A stretch of DNA of 64,000 nt from assembly GCF_020080835.1 (NCBI RefSeq), contig NC_058167.1, forward strand, positions 13,601,403-13,665,402. Reading direction: 5' to 3'. The DNA is from Cotesia glomerata. Taxonomy: Eukaryota > Arthropoda > Insecta > Hymenoptera > Braconidae. Shown piece by piece: positions 50,214 through 61,838 of the stretch. The position numbers and the translations under genes were made by a program. The notes beneath the pieces are model-generated. The model saw only the letters and a list, made by a program, of their open reading frames with translations. It was not told the origin of the DNA and did no database searches. Position 1 is the stretch's first letter, and every line of letters starts with the position of its first letter.

Positions 50214-53094
50214 GGATTCTCCGGCTCCCGAGTGGGGGACGGCAAACGGTCCAGTGATTACAGGTGTGTGGAAGATGCTGTAACTTTTTCTTCTCGTCTC
50301 TCATCTTGGCCTCACAAGTGGGGACGATTCTCCCCGGTTTTGACCCAGGGCCGCGCTGTTTGCGACAGGATTTTTTGCCGAAATAATTATTGCCCTCAGT
50401 GTAGTGGGCTTTAATTGCTCTAAGTTATTTATTATTTTTTAGGATTGTATATTTTAATAATTCTCTTGATAATAACCAAATTTCTTTGGGGATTTCCGTC
50501 CATCAAAATTCGCCAGAAATTTGATTATTTTTAACTAAAAAATCTTTAATACTTTAAATTTATAATTAGAAGTAAATAAAAATTAATTCTTTCATTTTTA
50601 AAAAAGTTTTTTATCTTTTTTTTCGGGAATAATAATTTAAGCTTTAATTTTGGGCGAATTATTTGATACGAAAAAATTATTTGTAGAAAATTTAATTCTC
50701 AACAAATTAACTCATAAATTTTTTAATATCTCTCATTCTTGGCCAGAATTTGAACGAAGTCTGAAGAATAATTTTTTTAGAGCAATCTAATAAAAAATTA
50801 ATTCGTCAAAGTTTAAATCAAAATTCTGCACAGTATCAAATTTTGCGTTATTGCGTCAAAAAATTTTGTGTTAAAAATTTTTATGTTAAATATTTAACAC
50901 TTTTTTGTGCTGATTTAACAGAATAAATATTAAATTTATACATAAAAATGTTAAATATTTAACATAATTTTTTACTGTGTGGATTAAATATTGACGATAC
51001 GAAAAAATTATATGAATATTTTTTTTATAGGGAATTAAATTTTCTATAAAAAAGATTCTCATTGCCTTTTCAGTATCTATTATTGTTTAGTCAGAATAAT
51101 TGAAATTGAATCAATAAAAATTTTGCTTATCGACCAACGCCATTTTAAATACCGCCATATTACCTCATAAGTGTGTTGATACTAAAAAACTGCTACCTTA
51201 ACCTCTATTGAAATAGCCCGAGGTGTTGGTTTTCGAGTAAACAAGGATAATGTCAAGTTTTGAGGTTAAGTTCGCAGACGATACTAATGATCGTAAAAAG
51301 AACATTAAAATTATAAAAATCGAGGCATAATTTGGCGGAGTAATAATTTTGATAAGCATCGTCCGATTTCGACACTACAAGTGATGACCTTTAAATTGCG
51401 CAAAACATCTTAAAAATGATTTAGTATTTAAGTATTAGAATTATTGTTACGGAATCAGGCATTAGATTGTTATGGCCTAGAGGCTGATAAATTAAAAAAA
51501 AATAAAATTTATTATCGTAATATTATAACTTATTACTGTCGCAAGCGGAAGTGAAATGGAGAGTTGCCGATCTAATCATCATGGAGGTTCGATTTTTGGA
51601 GATGGCCAAGGTCGCCTCTCGCTGAGCGCAATAAAGGTCGGTCATTTGGGTCGAATCTTAATTTTCTTTAGAATTTCAGCTGGTTAATTATTTATGATTT
51701 GGAGATTTAATATGTAATGTGATGTGATGGTAAGGCAGACGGCATTGAACGTCTTCGTTCTTCTTTATATTATTCGAATGCATTTAAATATATTTAATTA
51801 TTTATATTTTTATTGAGAAACTATAAAATACAAAATAAAATACTTTTTAAAATTTGTTATTTTTATTTTATAAAATAAAATTAAGTAAACAGTAATTAAA
51901 TAACACTGTAATTGTGCTGTTGACCTTTATTTTAACGTTTCTGTATTATGTCATTTAATCGTTTAATAAAAATTTTATTCGTGAGTAACAGTGACATGGT
52001 AAATATTTAAAAAAAAGTTTATGCAATAGATTTATTTTTAAAAAGTCACTGATTATTTTATTTTATTTTTTTTTTGTAATAGAAAATAAAATTTAGTTTT
52101 AATAGTCAGATTAAGTTCTTCAAACATTTCTAGCAGTTTTTTATATTAAATATTTATATTTATGGCCAGATATAATCACCGGTGAAAGCTTCAAATATTC
52201 ATCTTCATATTAGCTTCTTCTTCTTGGTAATAATAATATCTTTAGATAATAATACTTGTGTGTATTTACCGAGTTTTATGTGTATAAGGTTACACAATAT
52301 CGTGAAATGCGCCCGATTAACAATCGCATCTTCGATATTCACAAGTTAATTTGCAGGAAAGATAAATATCATCATCTTCATCGTTGTAATAAGCCTTGAT
52401 AAAAATTTAATTGTTGACAAAGAAGTGAGATTTCTAAATGATAATTAACGATCTCGAATTATCGTGATTAAGTTTTTAGTGCGATTATTTCACCGGCAAA
52501 AATAATTAAATTTATTTGGTGTCGTGATTTGTGATAATGGCAGTAAATCTTTAATGATTATGATTATTAACTATAAAGTTAATTCTTTAATTTTTTTAAT
52601 TTCAATTATTTTTAAATTAATTTTTCATTGTTAAAAAATTTTATGGTTTTTAAAATTGTTTTGTATAAAAATAAAATTGATAAAAAATTTTAATAATTAA
52701 ATTTTGATTATTAAAATAAAAATTTAGATTTTAAAAATTTTCCTTTGATGGAAAAACTATTTAAAAATTTTGCAAAAAATATTTTTGTCATGCAATTATT
52801 TAAATAGATGGCGCCAAGCGATATTCTGTAGGAAACTTTATCATGTAGTATATACTACGTCGGCGTAGCACACTATACTTCTGGGTTTCGGCTTCCGGCT
52901 TCAAAACTACCACGCTGTTTTGGCATAAGCTATTTGGCCATTTTACGTTCAAGCTTCAAGCTCAGCTCAACTCAGAATTGAAGCGTATTCTAATCATTGA
53001 ATCTAAAAATTTGAAGTGTATTTCACAACATAACCTCGAGTTATAACATTACATCTGTTTTCTTCAAGGCTTTAAACAAAGTTCATCATAAAAA
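50214..53094. other. Intergenic region with MITE and GC-richer patches
   Basis: Left end: promoter-proximal GC-richer DNA of the proline-rich gene (to ~50420). Family E relatives lie at 50665-50770 and 51000-51090. GC-richer patches lie at 51170-51430, 51540-51660 and 52840-53060, the last containing TAGTATATACTA and probably promoter-proximal to the plus-strand gene. No other gene seen. Confidence 0.4.
50829..50980. mobile_element. Palindromic MITE, family A, copy 3
   Basis: CACAGTATCAAATTTTGCGT start, TTTTTACTGTGT end, with internal TTAAATATTTAACACTTTT as in the copies at 7191 and 24048. The right arm is shortened. Confidence 0.7.
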
Positions 53095-53780
53095 ATGGTG
53101 AGCTATTAATTATATTTAATTATCTATAAATATTTGAATAAATTTTTTAACACTAAAAAAAAATTAGTTTGAATTAAGAGAAAAATTCTCGAAAAAAAAA
53201 TTTAATTAAACCTTTTTTTTTATAAATTGAATTTATTGAGAAGTTAATTAATAAAATTTTGATTATGTTTCAGGAATTCTGCAATTGTGCATCTGATTGT
53301 ATTTCCAAGACAAGCGTCCCCTTGACCAGCCTGCGCTTGATCATCACCAGCCTGTTCATCAGATATCCAATTCTACGAGAACACGAATTATCAATTTCTG
53401 ACTACGTTATAGAAGTTGCAAAGGGTGTCACTGAGGAAAGATTCATGGAGTTGAAGTTTCAGTGGCTAAAAGCAAAATATAGTGCAACGTGTTTTAGGTT
53501 TTTTTTCTACAATTTGCTTAAATATGTAGATAATTGTAAAATGGCTCAAACTCTTCTGCGTGATTGTATGAAACTGAAGAAATTCAAACAATATGTAGCG
53601 TTCAGAGAGAGACATTCAAAGATGATTGAAGAGTTTCTCTCGATAGGAATGACTACCAGAGATTGGGAAGAGTTGGTTGAGGCCAAAAAACAACAGTTTT
53701 TGGCCTTCAAGCAAGAATATTTGGTTTTTTTAGCAGAGAGAGAGAAGCGTTTGGCTGAATCAATTCAAAATGATAGTTGA
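53095..53780 (+). CDS. Orphan 169-residue protein
   Basis: I do not recognise it. Preferred model: exon 1 is the ATG at 53095-53097 directly followed by GTGAGC, with a 176-base intron ending TTTCAG, then 53274-53780. The alternative is an unspliced start at ATG 53265 adding two residues (MFQEFC). The protein is intracellular-looking: no signal peptide or clear membrane helix. A Cys-containing start (EFCNCASDC) is followed by mixed helical sequence, a charged middle (MKLKKFKQYVAFRERHSKM) and a C-terminal helix rich in Glu/Lys that could be coiled coil (FLAEREKRLAESI). Coding composition is clearly above the AT-rich background. AATAAA follows the stop by ~160 bases. It is the only confident plus-strand gene in the right half. 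Confidence 0.65.
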
Positions 53781-53940
53781 TCAGACTTAAAGAGCTAAAA
53801 ATTGAAAATTTTTAGCTCTTAACATGTTAAATATTTTATATTTTAGTAGTATGTAATTAAATTGTAAATATTGTAAATATTGATTAAATATTAAATTTTA
53901 GATTTTAAGTTGTAAATATTGTTTTTATGATTAAGGAAAA

Positions 53941-53946
53941 AATAAA
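53941..53946 (+). terminator. Polyadenylation signal of the orphan gene
   Basis: AATAAA about 160 bases downstream of the stop codon at 53780, in an AT-rich 3' flank. Other near-matches exist. Confidence 0.4.
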
Positions 53947-55412
53947 AATTAATTTAATCAATTGAAATATTTTGTTATCCTTATTAAAAATAAATAAATA
54001 ATGAATTAATTTAAAAAATTTGAATAATTTTTGGAAATTTTTCAATTATGTTTTTAAATAATTCTTTTTGTATAAATATTTTTTCTATTGTCAATTCCAA
54101 AATTTTGTAGTTTAAAAATAATAAATAAACTAAAGATTAAATGTAAACAAAAGTGTTTTAATATTTAGAAATTAAAAAAAATATTGCATGTAATAAATTT
54201 TAATAATTAGTTTGTAGTATATTTAAATGAAATTAAACTTATTGTTATTAAAAAATACTAAAATTATCGTATTTATAAATCAATTTTACAAGAAAAAAAT
54301 TAATTTTGCAAACAGTTAATGATAATCAGTTCTAAAATATTCCTAAAGTAACGCTAATTGATTTTCGGCATGAGTTATGTTTTGTTCAACTCCACAAAAT
54401 TTTACAGACTGACCAACTTCCTCCCCCATACTATACTCTCCAACCACTCGGTTTGGGATAATGTGAGAGTTGTATACAAAACATACTTAAGTATGGCACC
54501 ACGTGTAAAATATATAATTACTTTTCAAAAAATAATTATCGAAATATTTGATTAATTTAAATAAAAATTTCAACAAAGTTTAGATAATTATTAATTTTCA
54601 AAAATGGTAATAAGAAAAAATATTTTTTTTTTTTATTTAATTAAAAATTATCATAATATATACTTAAAAGAATGAAATAGTATATTTTGTGTATGTTTAT
54701 GTTTGTAGTCCTAAATGTTTGATGTAAAAAAAATTTTTTTAGGTGTTTTGTGATTGTTGACCCCACTGCAATCAAATTTCTGAAATTTATAATGATAATG
54801 TTGACCAGCGAAATCTTACAATTTTTCAGAGAAGGTATTCTGAATTGAAAAGAAAAACGAAGGATGAAAAATACAATTGTTAAAGAAATTGAAAAGTTTC
54901 TTAAAAATTGTAATTAGATTTTAGATATAAGTAGTTGAATTTTGTAAATAATTATTTTATTAGTTTTTAAGTTCTTTTTTTTCATTCCTATAGATAATTT
55001 TTTATTTATAAAAAATATTAATATATTTTATGTAAAATATAATTGAATTTATTGTAAAAAAATAAAAATATTTTTTTAAATTAATGTTTTATAATTTTTT
55101 AAAACTTCTATAGTTTAATATTATTAATAAAAAATTTTAAATGATAGATTTAAAAACATATATATCAAAAAAATTAAAATAAAATCTTTAAATGATAAGA
55201 AAACACAATTTTTTTCTCAGTAACAATTATTACGAAAATTTATTCACAAGTAAAATGTTGAACAAGAAAAAAGATTCTTTAATTACTATTAATTTATTTA
55301 AAAAATGAACATTTGAAAGATAAAATTCTGACGGACGAAAAGAAGAAAAATATAATTTAATGTCGCAATTCAATAAAAGTTACTCAATAAATAATGTATT
55401 TGCCACTCCTAG
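53947..55412. other. Intergenic AT-rich DNA
   Basis: Nothing beyond AT-rich low-complexity DNA is visible. A short plus open frame at 54358-54555 lacks splice sites and protein-like composition. Confidence 0.4.
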
Positions 55413-55517
55413 ATGTCTGGCTCTTCAGAACAAGAAGACGAGTCTAATAATGTGAAAAAGAAGATGTCGCTGGTGGTGGGAGCGCTGGGTGATGACGGTC
55501 AATCATCTGTCAGATAA
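55413..55517 (+). CDS. Possible smORF or terminal exon (34 aa)
   Basis: ATG to TAA, 34 codons: hydrophilic start MSGSSEQEDE, then KKKMSLVVGALGDD. It lies in a clearly GC-richer pocket and is preceded directly by CTCCTAG, a usable splice acceptor, so it could be a terminal exon of an unseen plus-strand gene rather than a stand-alone peptide. No signal peptide. No homologue recognised. Confidence 0.3.
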   Translation: MSGSSEQEDESNNVKKKMSLVVGALGDDGQSSVR

Positions 55518-55945
55518 TAAGAAACTTTGACCGACTGTGATTAATTGTTTATCTTTCTATCGCTATCACTTTTACACTATTACCCGCTTCTAATAAATTA
55601 TTTAAGAATTAATTTACGAGTAATAGACATTTAATTAATCGGTTAAATTAGCTTGCGCAAGCCGACTGAAATTATAATTATAAATTATAATATATAATAT
55701 AGAAAAATAAAAAATTGAGACCAGACATCATTTTTATGTCGGACATAAAAAATAATTATGTTAATGTAAAAATAGAAATATTTATCTATTTTTAACGCTG
55801 ATGAATTTCTAAAACTGGCAAGGACGTCTGGCTTCCTGATGGACAGGATTTGTCATGCTAATACTTTAATTCATAAGTATGCCCAATTAAATTTGACGTG
55901 GTGGAGGAATTAAATGAAAGATCATAGTTTTTTTTTAACACTGCG

Positions 55946-55951
55946 TTTATT
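55946..55951 (-). terminator. Polyadenylation signal of the Gly/Tyr-rich gene
   Basis: Minus-strand AATAAA about 97 bases after the stop at 56048. Confidence 0.5.
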
Positions 55952-56047
55952 AAAGCATTTTATCAAACAACAAACAGTAAAAAAGAAGTTTTGGGAATAA
56001 ACTATATCAGCCGAGCAGTCCGAGTAGTCCTAGGTTGGGCAAGCCGC

Positions 56048-57345
56048 CTAAAGGTAGTAGCCTCCGTAGCCGTGACCGTAGTAAGGATAACCTAGGATGA
56101 GAACGACCTTCGTTTTTAAAATTGTAGACTTTTTTTGGTAAAAATTTAAATGAACATTGCTAGCAAATTTGGCCAATGTTTTGCAAAAGCGATCTTCAAA
56201 CTTCAAACAAAAAATTATAAGCCAGTTTTTATGTTTTAAAACAAAATTTTGAGTTTAAAATTTCTTGCGAAATCTTTAAGCGAAAATTCAAACGAGAAAT
56301 TGCAAGAAATATTTTTTAAATAATTTTTAAACAAAAATTGAGACTTTTTAAAAAAATATTAAATGAAGAAAAATTAAAACAATTTTTTTTTACATCTTGA
56401 ATTAAAATTGTCGAAAGAAAAATTTTGAATTAGAATTTTCAAATGAAAAATAAAATTTTGGAAATGGAATAAAATTGTTTATGATAAATTTTTGTATGAA
56501 AAGAAATTATTAATATGATTAATGTATGGTAATAATAATGATTGTTGATAAATAGATATTATCTAATGGAAATTGTCTTTGCTAAACACAACCCGATGAC
56601 TCACTCTTTCTTCAAAGCTTGATACTCGGTGTTAATTATTGACAATGCCATTTGCTAATTATTGACACAGTGTATCATTGTATTGCGTTGAAGAACTAAT
56701 TTAGAGTACTTGGAAATTAACTGAGTGTAATAATTTATTTATATAATGGTTGCTTCAAATTTATGGAGATTTCCAAGAAAAAAGTGAAAACTTTTAGATA
56801 AAATTTTTGAAAACTCACCCCCGGAGTAATGGCCATAGAAAGGATAACGGTAGTATCCGCCATAGTAAGGATAGTGGTAACCTAACCCATATCCATATCC
56901 AAATCCACCGTATCCACCATAGAATCCACCAGGGCGCGCAGTAGCGACGCTGATCATCACGGCGATCAATAGCAGTGAGAGCTATTCAAAAATAATTATT
57001 ATTCCAATTCCAATTTTGTAAATTAATTTAAATTGTTAATTTTGATGAAAAACAATAAAATAAATTAGTGAAGAAATGAAAGATTTATTGTTAAGAAATA
57101 GAAGCTAATTTGAATCATTATCATTGATAAAAAAGAGTAAAATTGTGAAGAAATGAAAATTATTAATATTGATGAAAAAAGAATAAAACTGTGAAGAAAT
57201 GAAAAGTTTCTTGCGAAGAAATGAAAATAAATTAAAATGATTAATATTATTTAAAAAAAGAGTAAAATTGTAAAGAAATAAAAAATATATTGAGAAGAAA
57301 TGTAAATTAATATTGAAGAAAGCTTACGATCTTGGTGCAGGCCAT
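56048..57345 (-). CDS. Short secreted Gly/Tyr-rich peptide (74 aa)
   Basis: Three exons (57345-57328, 56981-56819, 56091-56048) join at GT-AG sites in phases 0 and 1 to 75 codons including stop. Exon 1 encodes only MACTKI; exon 2 completes a signal peptide (LSLLLIAVMISVATA) with likely cleavage before RPGG. The mature ~52 residues are almost all Gly, Tyr, Phe, Pro and His (GGYGGFGYGYGLGYHYPYYGG...), ending GHGYGGYYL. No cysteine remains after the signal peptide. Such small Gly/Tyr-rich secreted proteins in insects are usually cuticle or matrix components, and some are immune-induced; sequence alone cannot decide. The last exon completes the repeat pattern, which supports the model. Confidence 0.75.
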
Positions 57346-57438
57346 GCTGTCGATGGATTAAAGATTTGAATGAACAATTTGAACTATAAGATAAGACAGA
57401 CTCAGTCTTAGTGTACCAATCAACCTGCTGGGAAGTTC

Positions 57439-57444
57439 TTTTAT
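57439..57444 (-). promoter_or_regulatory. Candidate TATA box of the Gly/Tyr-rich gene
   Basis: Minus-strand GCATAAAAGAAC about 95 bases upstream of the ATG. A start near 57410 would leave a ~65-base 5'UTR. Confidence 0.4.
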
Positions 57445-57445
57445 G

Positions 57446-59361
57446 CAAAAAGCACTTCCTCCCTGATCCCCACTCGTGACAATGCATTGAAATTTGCATA
57501 GCTTCTCCCCCTCTTATTTTCCTCAATAAACACGCATGCGAATAATAATAGTCTTCATTGTCAAACAACGTTGGTCTTCCTCTAAGAAAAAAGTATATTT
57601 GCGCGGATTATGAAATAACAATAAGTAACTAAATGTGTAAAGGACACTGGATACTGTACACAGTCTATCGAATCACCCCGCCCATATATATTTAATACTT
57701 TATTATATACGAGTGGTTAACGCACCTTGACATCCAAAATAGTTCCCACCCAGAAATCAACGCTGATAATCTGGGTGCATCGTGTGTAACCGTTGTCACC
57801 AATTATTAGTATCCATGACAGAATTACATGCCAAAGATATGTTTAGATTTTTCTTTTGTAATTATGTAACATGTGTTATTATTTTTTATATCTTAATAAT
57901 TTTATTGAGTTTATTGCTAAATTATTGTTATTATTTATTACTTTGTCAAGTTTTGCTTCTTCGGAGTTATATTCATTAATAAACAGTTGACTAATTTAAA
58001 AGAGCATTTTAAAGAATTCAATTTTTATTCTTAAAGCACTAATTACTGATTTAGAGAATCGGTTACCGAAAAATTCCTACTGAGTAAGGTCTCTCCTCTC
58101 CCCTTTATCCTTTATTTCCCCAGTTCCCAAATTTGTCTAATGAAAAATTTAGCTATGAATTATGGCTTCATAGATTCTAACCGAATCTTAGAGATTTAAA
58201 TAAGTCATTAAAGGATTTTGATTTTTCATTTAAAGATATCAGAAATTTTAATGATTTTTTAAGATAATTCCTTAAGAATTTTAAGGCTCTAAATATTAAT
58301 TTAAAGACTTTAATGAGTATGTAATGGATTTTGGAGATTTAAGGACTCTAATAAGATTTTAGATTTTTCCTTTGTCTCTTAGAAGTTATTATTTGTATTT
58401 CAGAGATTTTTGGAACTTTCAAAGAGATTTTAGAGATTTAAATAAGTGATTAAACGATTTTGGTTTTGATTTTAAAAAATAACAGGAGTCTTAATAATTG
58501 TTCAATATTTTTTAGATTTTTATTGTAATATTTTAAGAAGTTTAATAAGTAATTTAAGAATTTAAATTTGTTTTTTCAAGATTTTGCCAAGTAGTTTAGA
58601 AATTTTAATATGTAATTTATTGATACTAATGATTAATTGAAGGATATTGAAGATTTAATAACTTAATAATGAATTTTTATGATTTATTGAGCGCTTATTT
58701 CTCCTATAATTAGAATTATTATGAAATATTAATGCTTAATAACTAATTATAAAATAAATAAACATTTGTGCTAAAAAATTTTTATTAAATACCACTTTGT
58801 ATTATTCACACTTTTATATTATAAAAAAATCAAAAACTACATAAAACTATCGTTCATAATTAAACTACGTCAATATCTGGCCATTATAGAATATAAAAAG
58901 TCTCTTACTGTCTGTATTAATTCACCTGATCCATTAAACCTATCAATAAACTACTTAACTAATAATAATAACAACAATTTTAATAATTATTTCGAATAAA
59001 TTAATTTATTTTCAACACTAAATTAATCGAAAAGCATCAATTTATTAAAAATCCCGCAATTGATCACAAACATGGTAATAAATATTAAAAAATCTCAATT
59101 ATATTTAACGTATAGTAACTACAATATTCCACATTTTATTGCTCCACATGATGATTACATTAACATAAATATAAAGCTGGGTTAAAATCACTCTATCATC
59201 CTTAAAGCTATTAAGTAACAGCGACAAGATTAAGAAACTTTTTTTATTATACAATAACTTGAACCCGACTATAATTAAAAATCCAGCTTACAACTTAAAA
59301 ATAAAATCTAATTAAAATAAATTCTTTACATTAAAAAAAGAAAAATTTCGTTGCAATAACA
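57446..59361. other. Intergenic AT-rich DNA
   Basis: GC-richer up to ~57800 (upstream of the Gly/Tyr-rich gene), then A/T-rich with many degenerate TTTAGAGATTT/TTAAAGATTT words (58140-58640) that look like a decayed tandem array. No gene supported. Confidence 0.4.
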
Positions 59362-59367
59362 TTTATT
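59362..59367 (-). terminator. Polyadenylation signal of the Gln/Asn-rich gene
   Basis: Minus-strand AATAAA about 62 bases after the stop codon at 59429. Confidence 0.5.
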
Positions 59368-59428
59368 AAAACTTTAAATACAATAAAAAAAGACAATACA
59401 ATATTACAATCATAAATCGCTAAAAAAT

Positions 59429-61782
59429 TTATACAATATTAGTTTTTGGGTTTTTATCAACAATATTGGCGCCCACCGAGTGCTGCTTGAAGGCGTCAGA
59501 ATTGATACGAACATCTGAATAATCATTAACCGGAGGGTAGAACAATTTTTCAATTTGTAAACTCTCTACTTCTGGAATTATGGTGGTTGTTTTTTGTGTC
59601 GGGTTTTTTCTCTGCGAATTTTGGGAAGATTCTTCAGATCTCCGGGAAGAATTAATCTGAGGGTTAATTTGCCCGTTGATATTCTGTCCGTTGTTGTTCC
59701 CGGGAATTTGCTGGGCTTGGGCGCCATCTGGACGGCCCTGGAAGAAGGGGAAGTTTGGGTTCAAGCCTTCTTGTTCGTTTCTGTCAAAGTTTCCATTAAA
59801 GGGCGACTGGAATCTTTGATTCTGCAAGAGGTTGAAATTTGGCGCGTAGTTCTGCGGGTTCGCGAAATTCTGCTGCTGGAAGGCTCCATTTACCGGTCCG
59901 ATGCCCTGTTCTTGTCCTTGACCTTGTCCTAACCCTTGTCCGAGTCTAGCCTGATCAGGGTTCTGGAAATTGACCCTCGGGTCTTGGAAATTCTGCTGGT
60001 TTTGCCCCAAGGCTCTAGGGTCTTGCGCGAAGTTCAAATATTGGTTCTGTCTCTGGGAGGGATCGAAGAAACGATTCCCCGGAAACTGTCCATTGAACCC
60101 GAACCTTCCGAAATCTTGGAACCTGTTGAAGTCCTGCGGATTCGCGGGGTAATTGAACTGCCTATTAGCGTTAGCGCCGTTATTTTGGTTTACTGGACCT
60201 GCGAATTGTTGGGGCTGGGCGCCATTGTCATTCGCCCGAGAGCCGTCGAGCGAAGCGAAAGGTCGGTAAATGTCCGAGTTAAAGGAATCAAAATTCCCCA
60301 ATCCGCCATTGAACTGCCCAAATTGGCCCAGCTGGTTGTTGAACTGCCCGGAAAGTTGGCGCCCAGCTCCCTGGAACCCGGTACCGAAGTCACGGAAGTT
60401 GTTCCTGACTCCGAAGGGAAATTGGTTCTCTAACTGAGTTTGAGGAGCTCGGAGAGAATCCGTTTCTTCAAATTTTATGAGCTGGGAATTCGGGACCACG
60501 GCTACTTTTGGTTTTTTGGAGGTTAATCTGGTTGGCTTGGGCTTAGTGGGTGTTGCGGGCAAGACTGTCGGGTCGTTGTAGAAAGATTCATGGCTTTCTT
60601 TGTTACCAGTACGGTTTGATGCGCGGTTTTGTATCTCTTTCAGAAGGTTTGGGGATAAAATGGCGCCCACGTTCGCTGATAAAGATGAGAGTAAATTTGG
60701 CGCTGGAACAAAGTTTGAAATTTAGTTTTTTTTTATAAGTTTTTTTACTACTTTTCTTTGGGGAAAGTTTTGTATTAGTGTAAAATTTGGAAAAATTAAT
60801 TTTTGGTTTTTTGGAATTGATTTGAAGCTAGAAATTTAATTTTATTCAAAATTGATTAATTATTTAAAAATTTTTTAACATTTTTTTAGTAAAAAATTTT
60901 TTATTATAACAAATTTGGAAATTAAATTATTACTCAAAAGTTGTTTAAATATTATTTAAAATTATTTGGGATTTTCTTATTTAAAAATTTTGTAATAATA
61001 ACAAATTAAAAAAATTTTATTTTTAATTTATCAGGTTGTATTTTATTTTATCTTTTTTTAAAAAATCAAAAACTTTCGTATTAATATATTTGAATTTTCA
61101 ATTTTGGAAATTTGCTTACTTATAACTGGATGTTCCGCTGTATATCCATTGTCAAAAATTCCCAGGCAAATAATTCCACATAAAAAAATCTGTAAATCAA
61201 ATATATCTGATAAATTTTTCGAACATTTTGAGAACACTAAAAATTTATTTTTTTTCTCAAGAAACTTAGGATTAAGTAAAAAAATGTCTTGTTAATTTTG
61301 TCACTTAAAATACAAGATTTACAAAAAAAAAACTTATAGTTGTATTAAATCATTACAAAGTTTTATATTTTATTAATAAATCAACTTCCGCAATTTTTTT
61401 TAATCACAAAAAAAACTTCTCAATTTAAATTTAAAAATTCAAGGACACCAGGATCGAACATAAAAAAACTTTGAATACTTAATTCAATATTATAATACTT
61501 CCTTTAAAAAATAAAATTTTTAACGTAAATTTAAATAAAAAATAAATGCATCAAAAAGCCGAGTTTATGTGAAGTAATTTATAATTAGCAATTAAATTTT
61601 ATTTATTGCCGAATAAAATTTTAGAGGACACTCACGATTAAAAATAAATACATTTAAATATTTAATAAAAACGTCCGATGATTTTTTAACAGCAAAAATT
61701 AAATTAAATTTAAAATAATCAAATCAAATACAGAAAAAAATCCGATAAATTTTGAAGTACTCACATGCAAAGTACGACACAT
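59429..61782 (-). CDS. Secreted Gln/Asn/Phe/Gly-rich protein (453 aa)
   Basis: Three exons (61782-61765, 61189-61120, 60702-59429), phases 0 and 1, give exactly 454 codons with stop. Exon 1 encodes MCRTLH; exon 2 completes a hydrophobic signal peptide (IFLCGIICLGIF). Residues ~30-120 are mixed (NLLSSLSANVGAILSPNLLKEI, then Pro/Lys/Thr-rich). Residues ~130-390 are dominated by Gln, Asn, Phe and Gly with repeating FNNQLGQFGQFNGG, QQFAGPVNQNNG and QNQQNFQDPR patterns. The last ~45 residues (LEKLFYPPVNDYSDVR-like) are again ordinary sequence, suggesting a conserved end. No cysteine in the mature part and no enzyme motif. Role unknown; a structural or matrix protein is likely from composition, inference only. 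The long plus-strand open frames across exon 3 are shadows. Confidence 0.75.
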
Positions 61783-61832
61783 GATTCCTTATTTCTGTAA
61801 AGACTAAAAGATTTTAATGGTGCTCCTAGTCA

Positions 61833-61838
61833 TATATA
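61833..61838 (-). promoter_or_regulatory. Candidate TATA box of the Gln/Asn-rich gene
   Basis: Minus-strand GTATATATGAC about 50 bases before the ATG at 61782, implying a short (~25-base) 5'UTR. Confidence 0.45.

Noticed and set aside
59594..60433. Plus-strand frames of 112 and 165 residues
   Set aside because: Antisense of the Gln/Asn-rich exon, whose minus frame is complete and spliced to a signal peptide.
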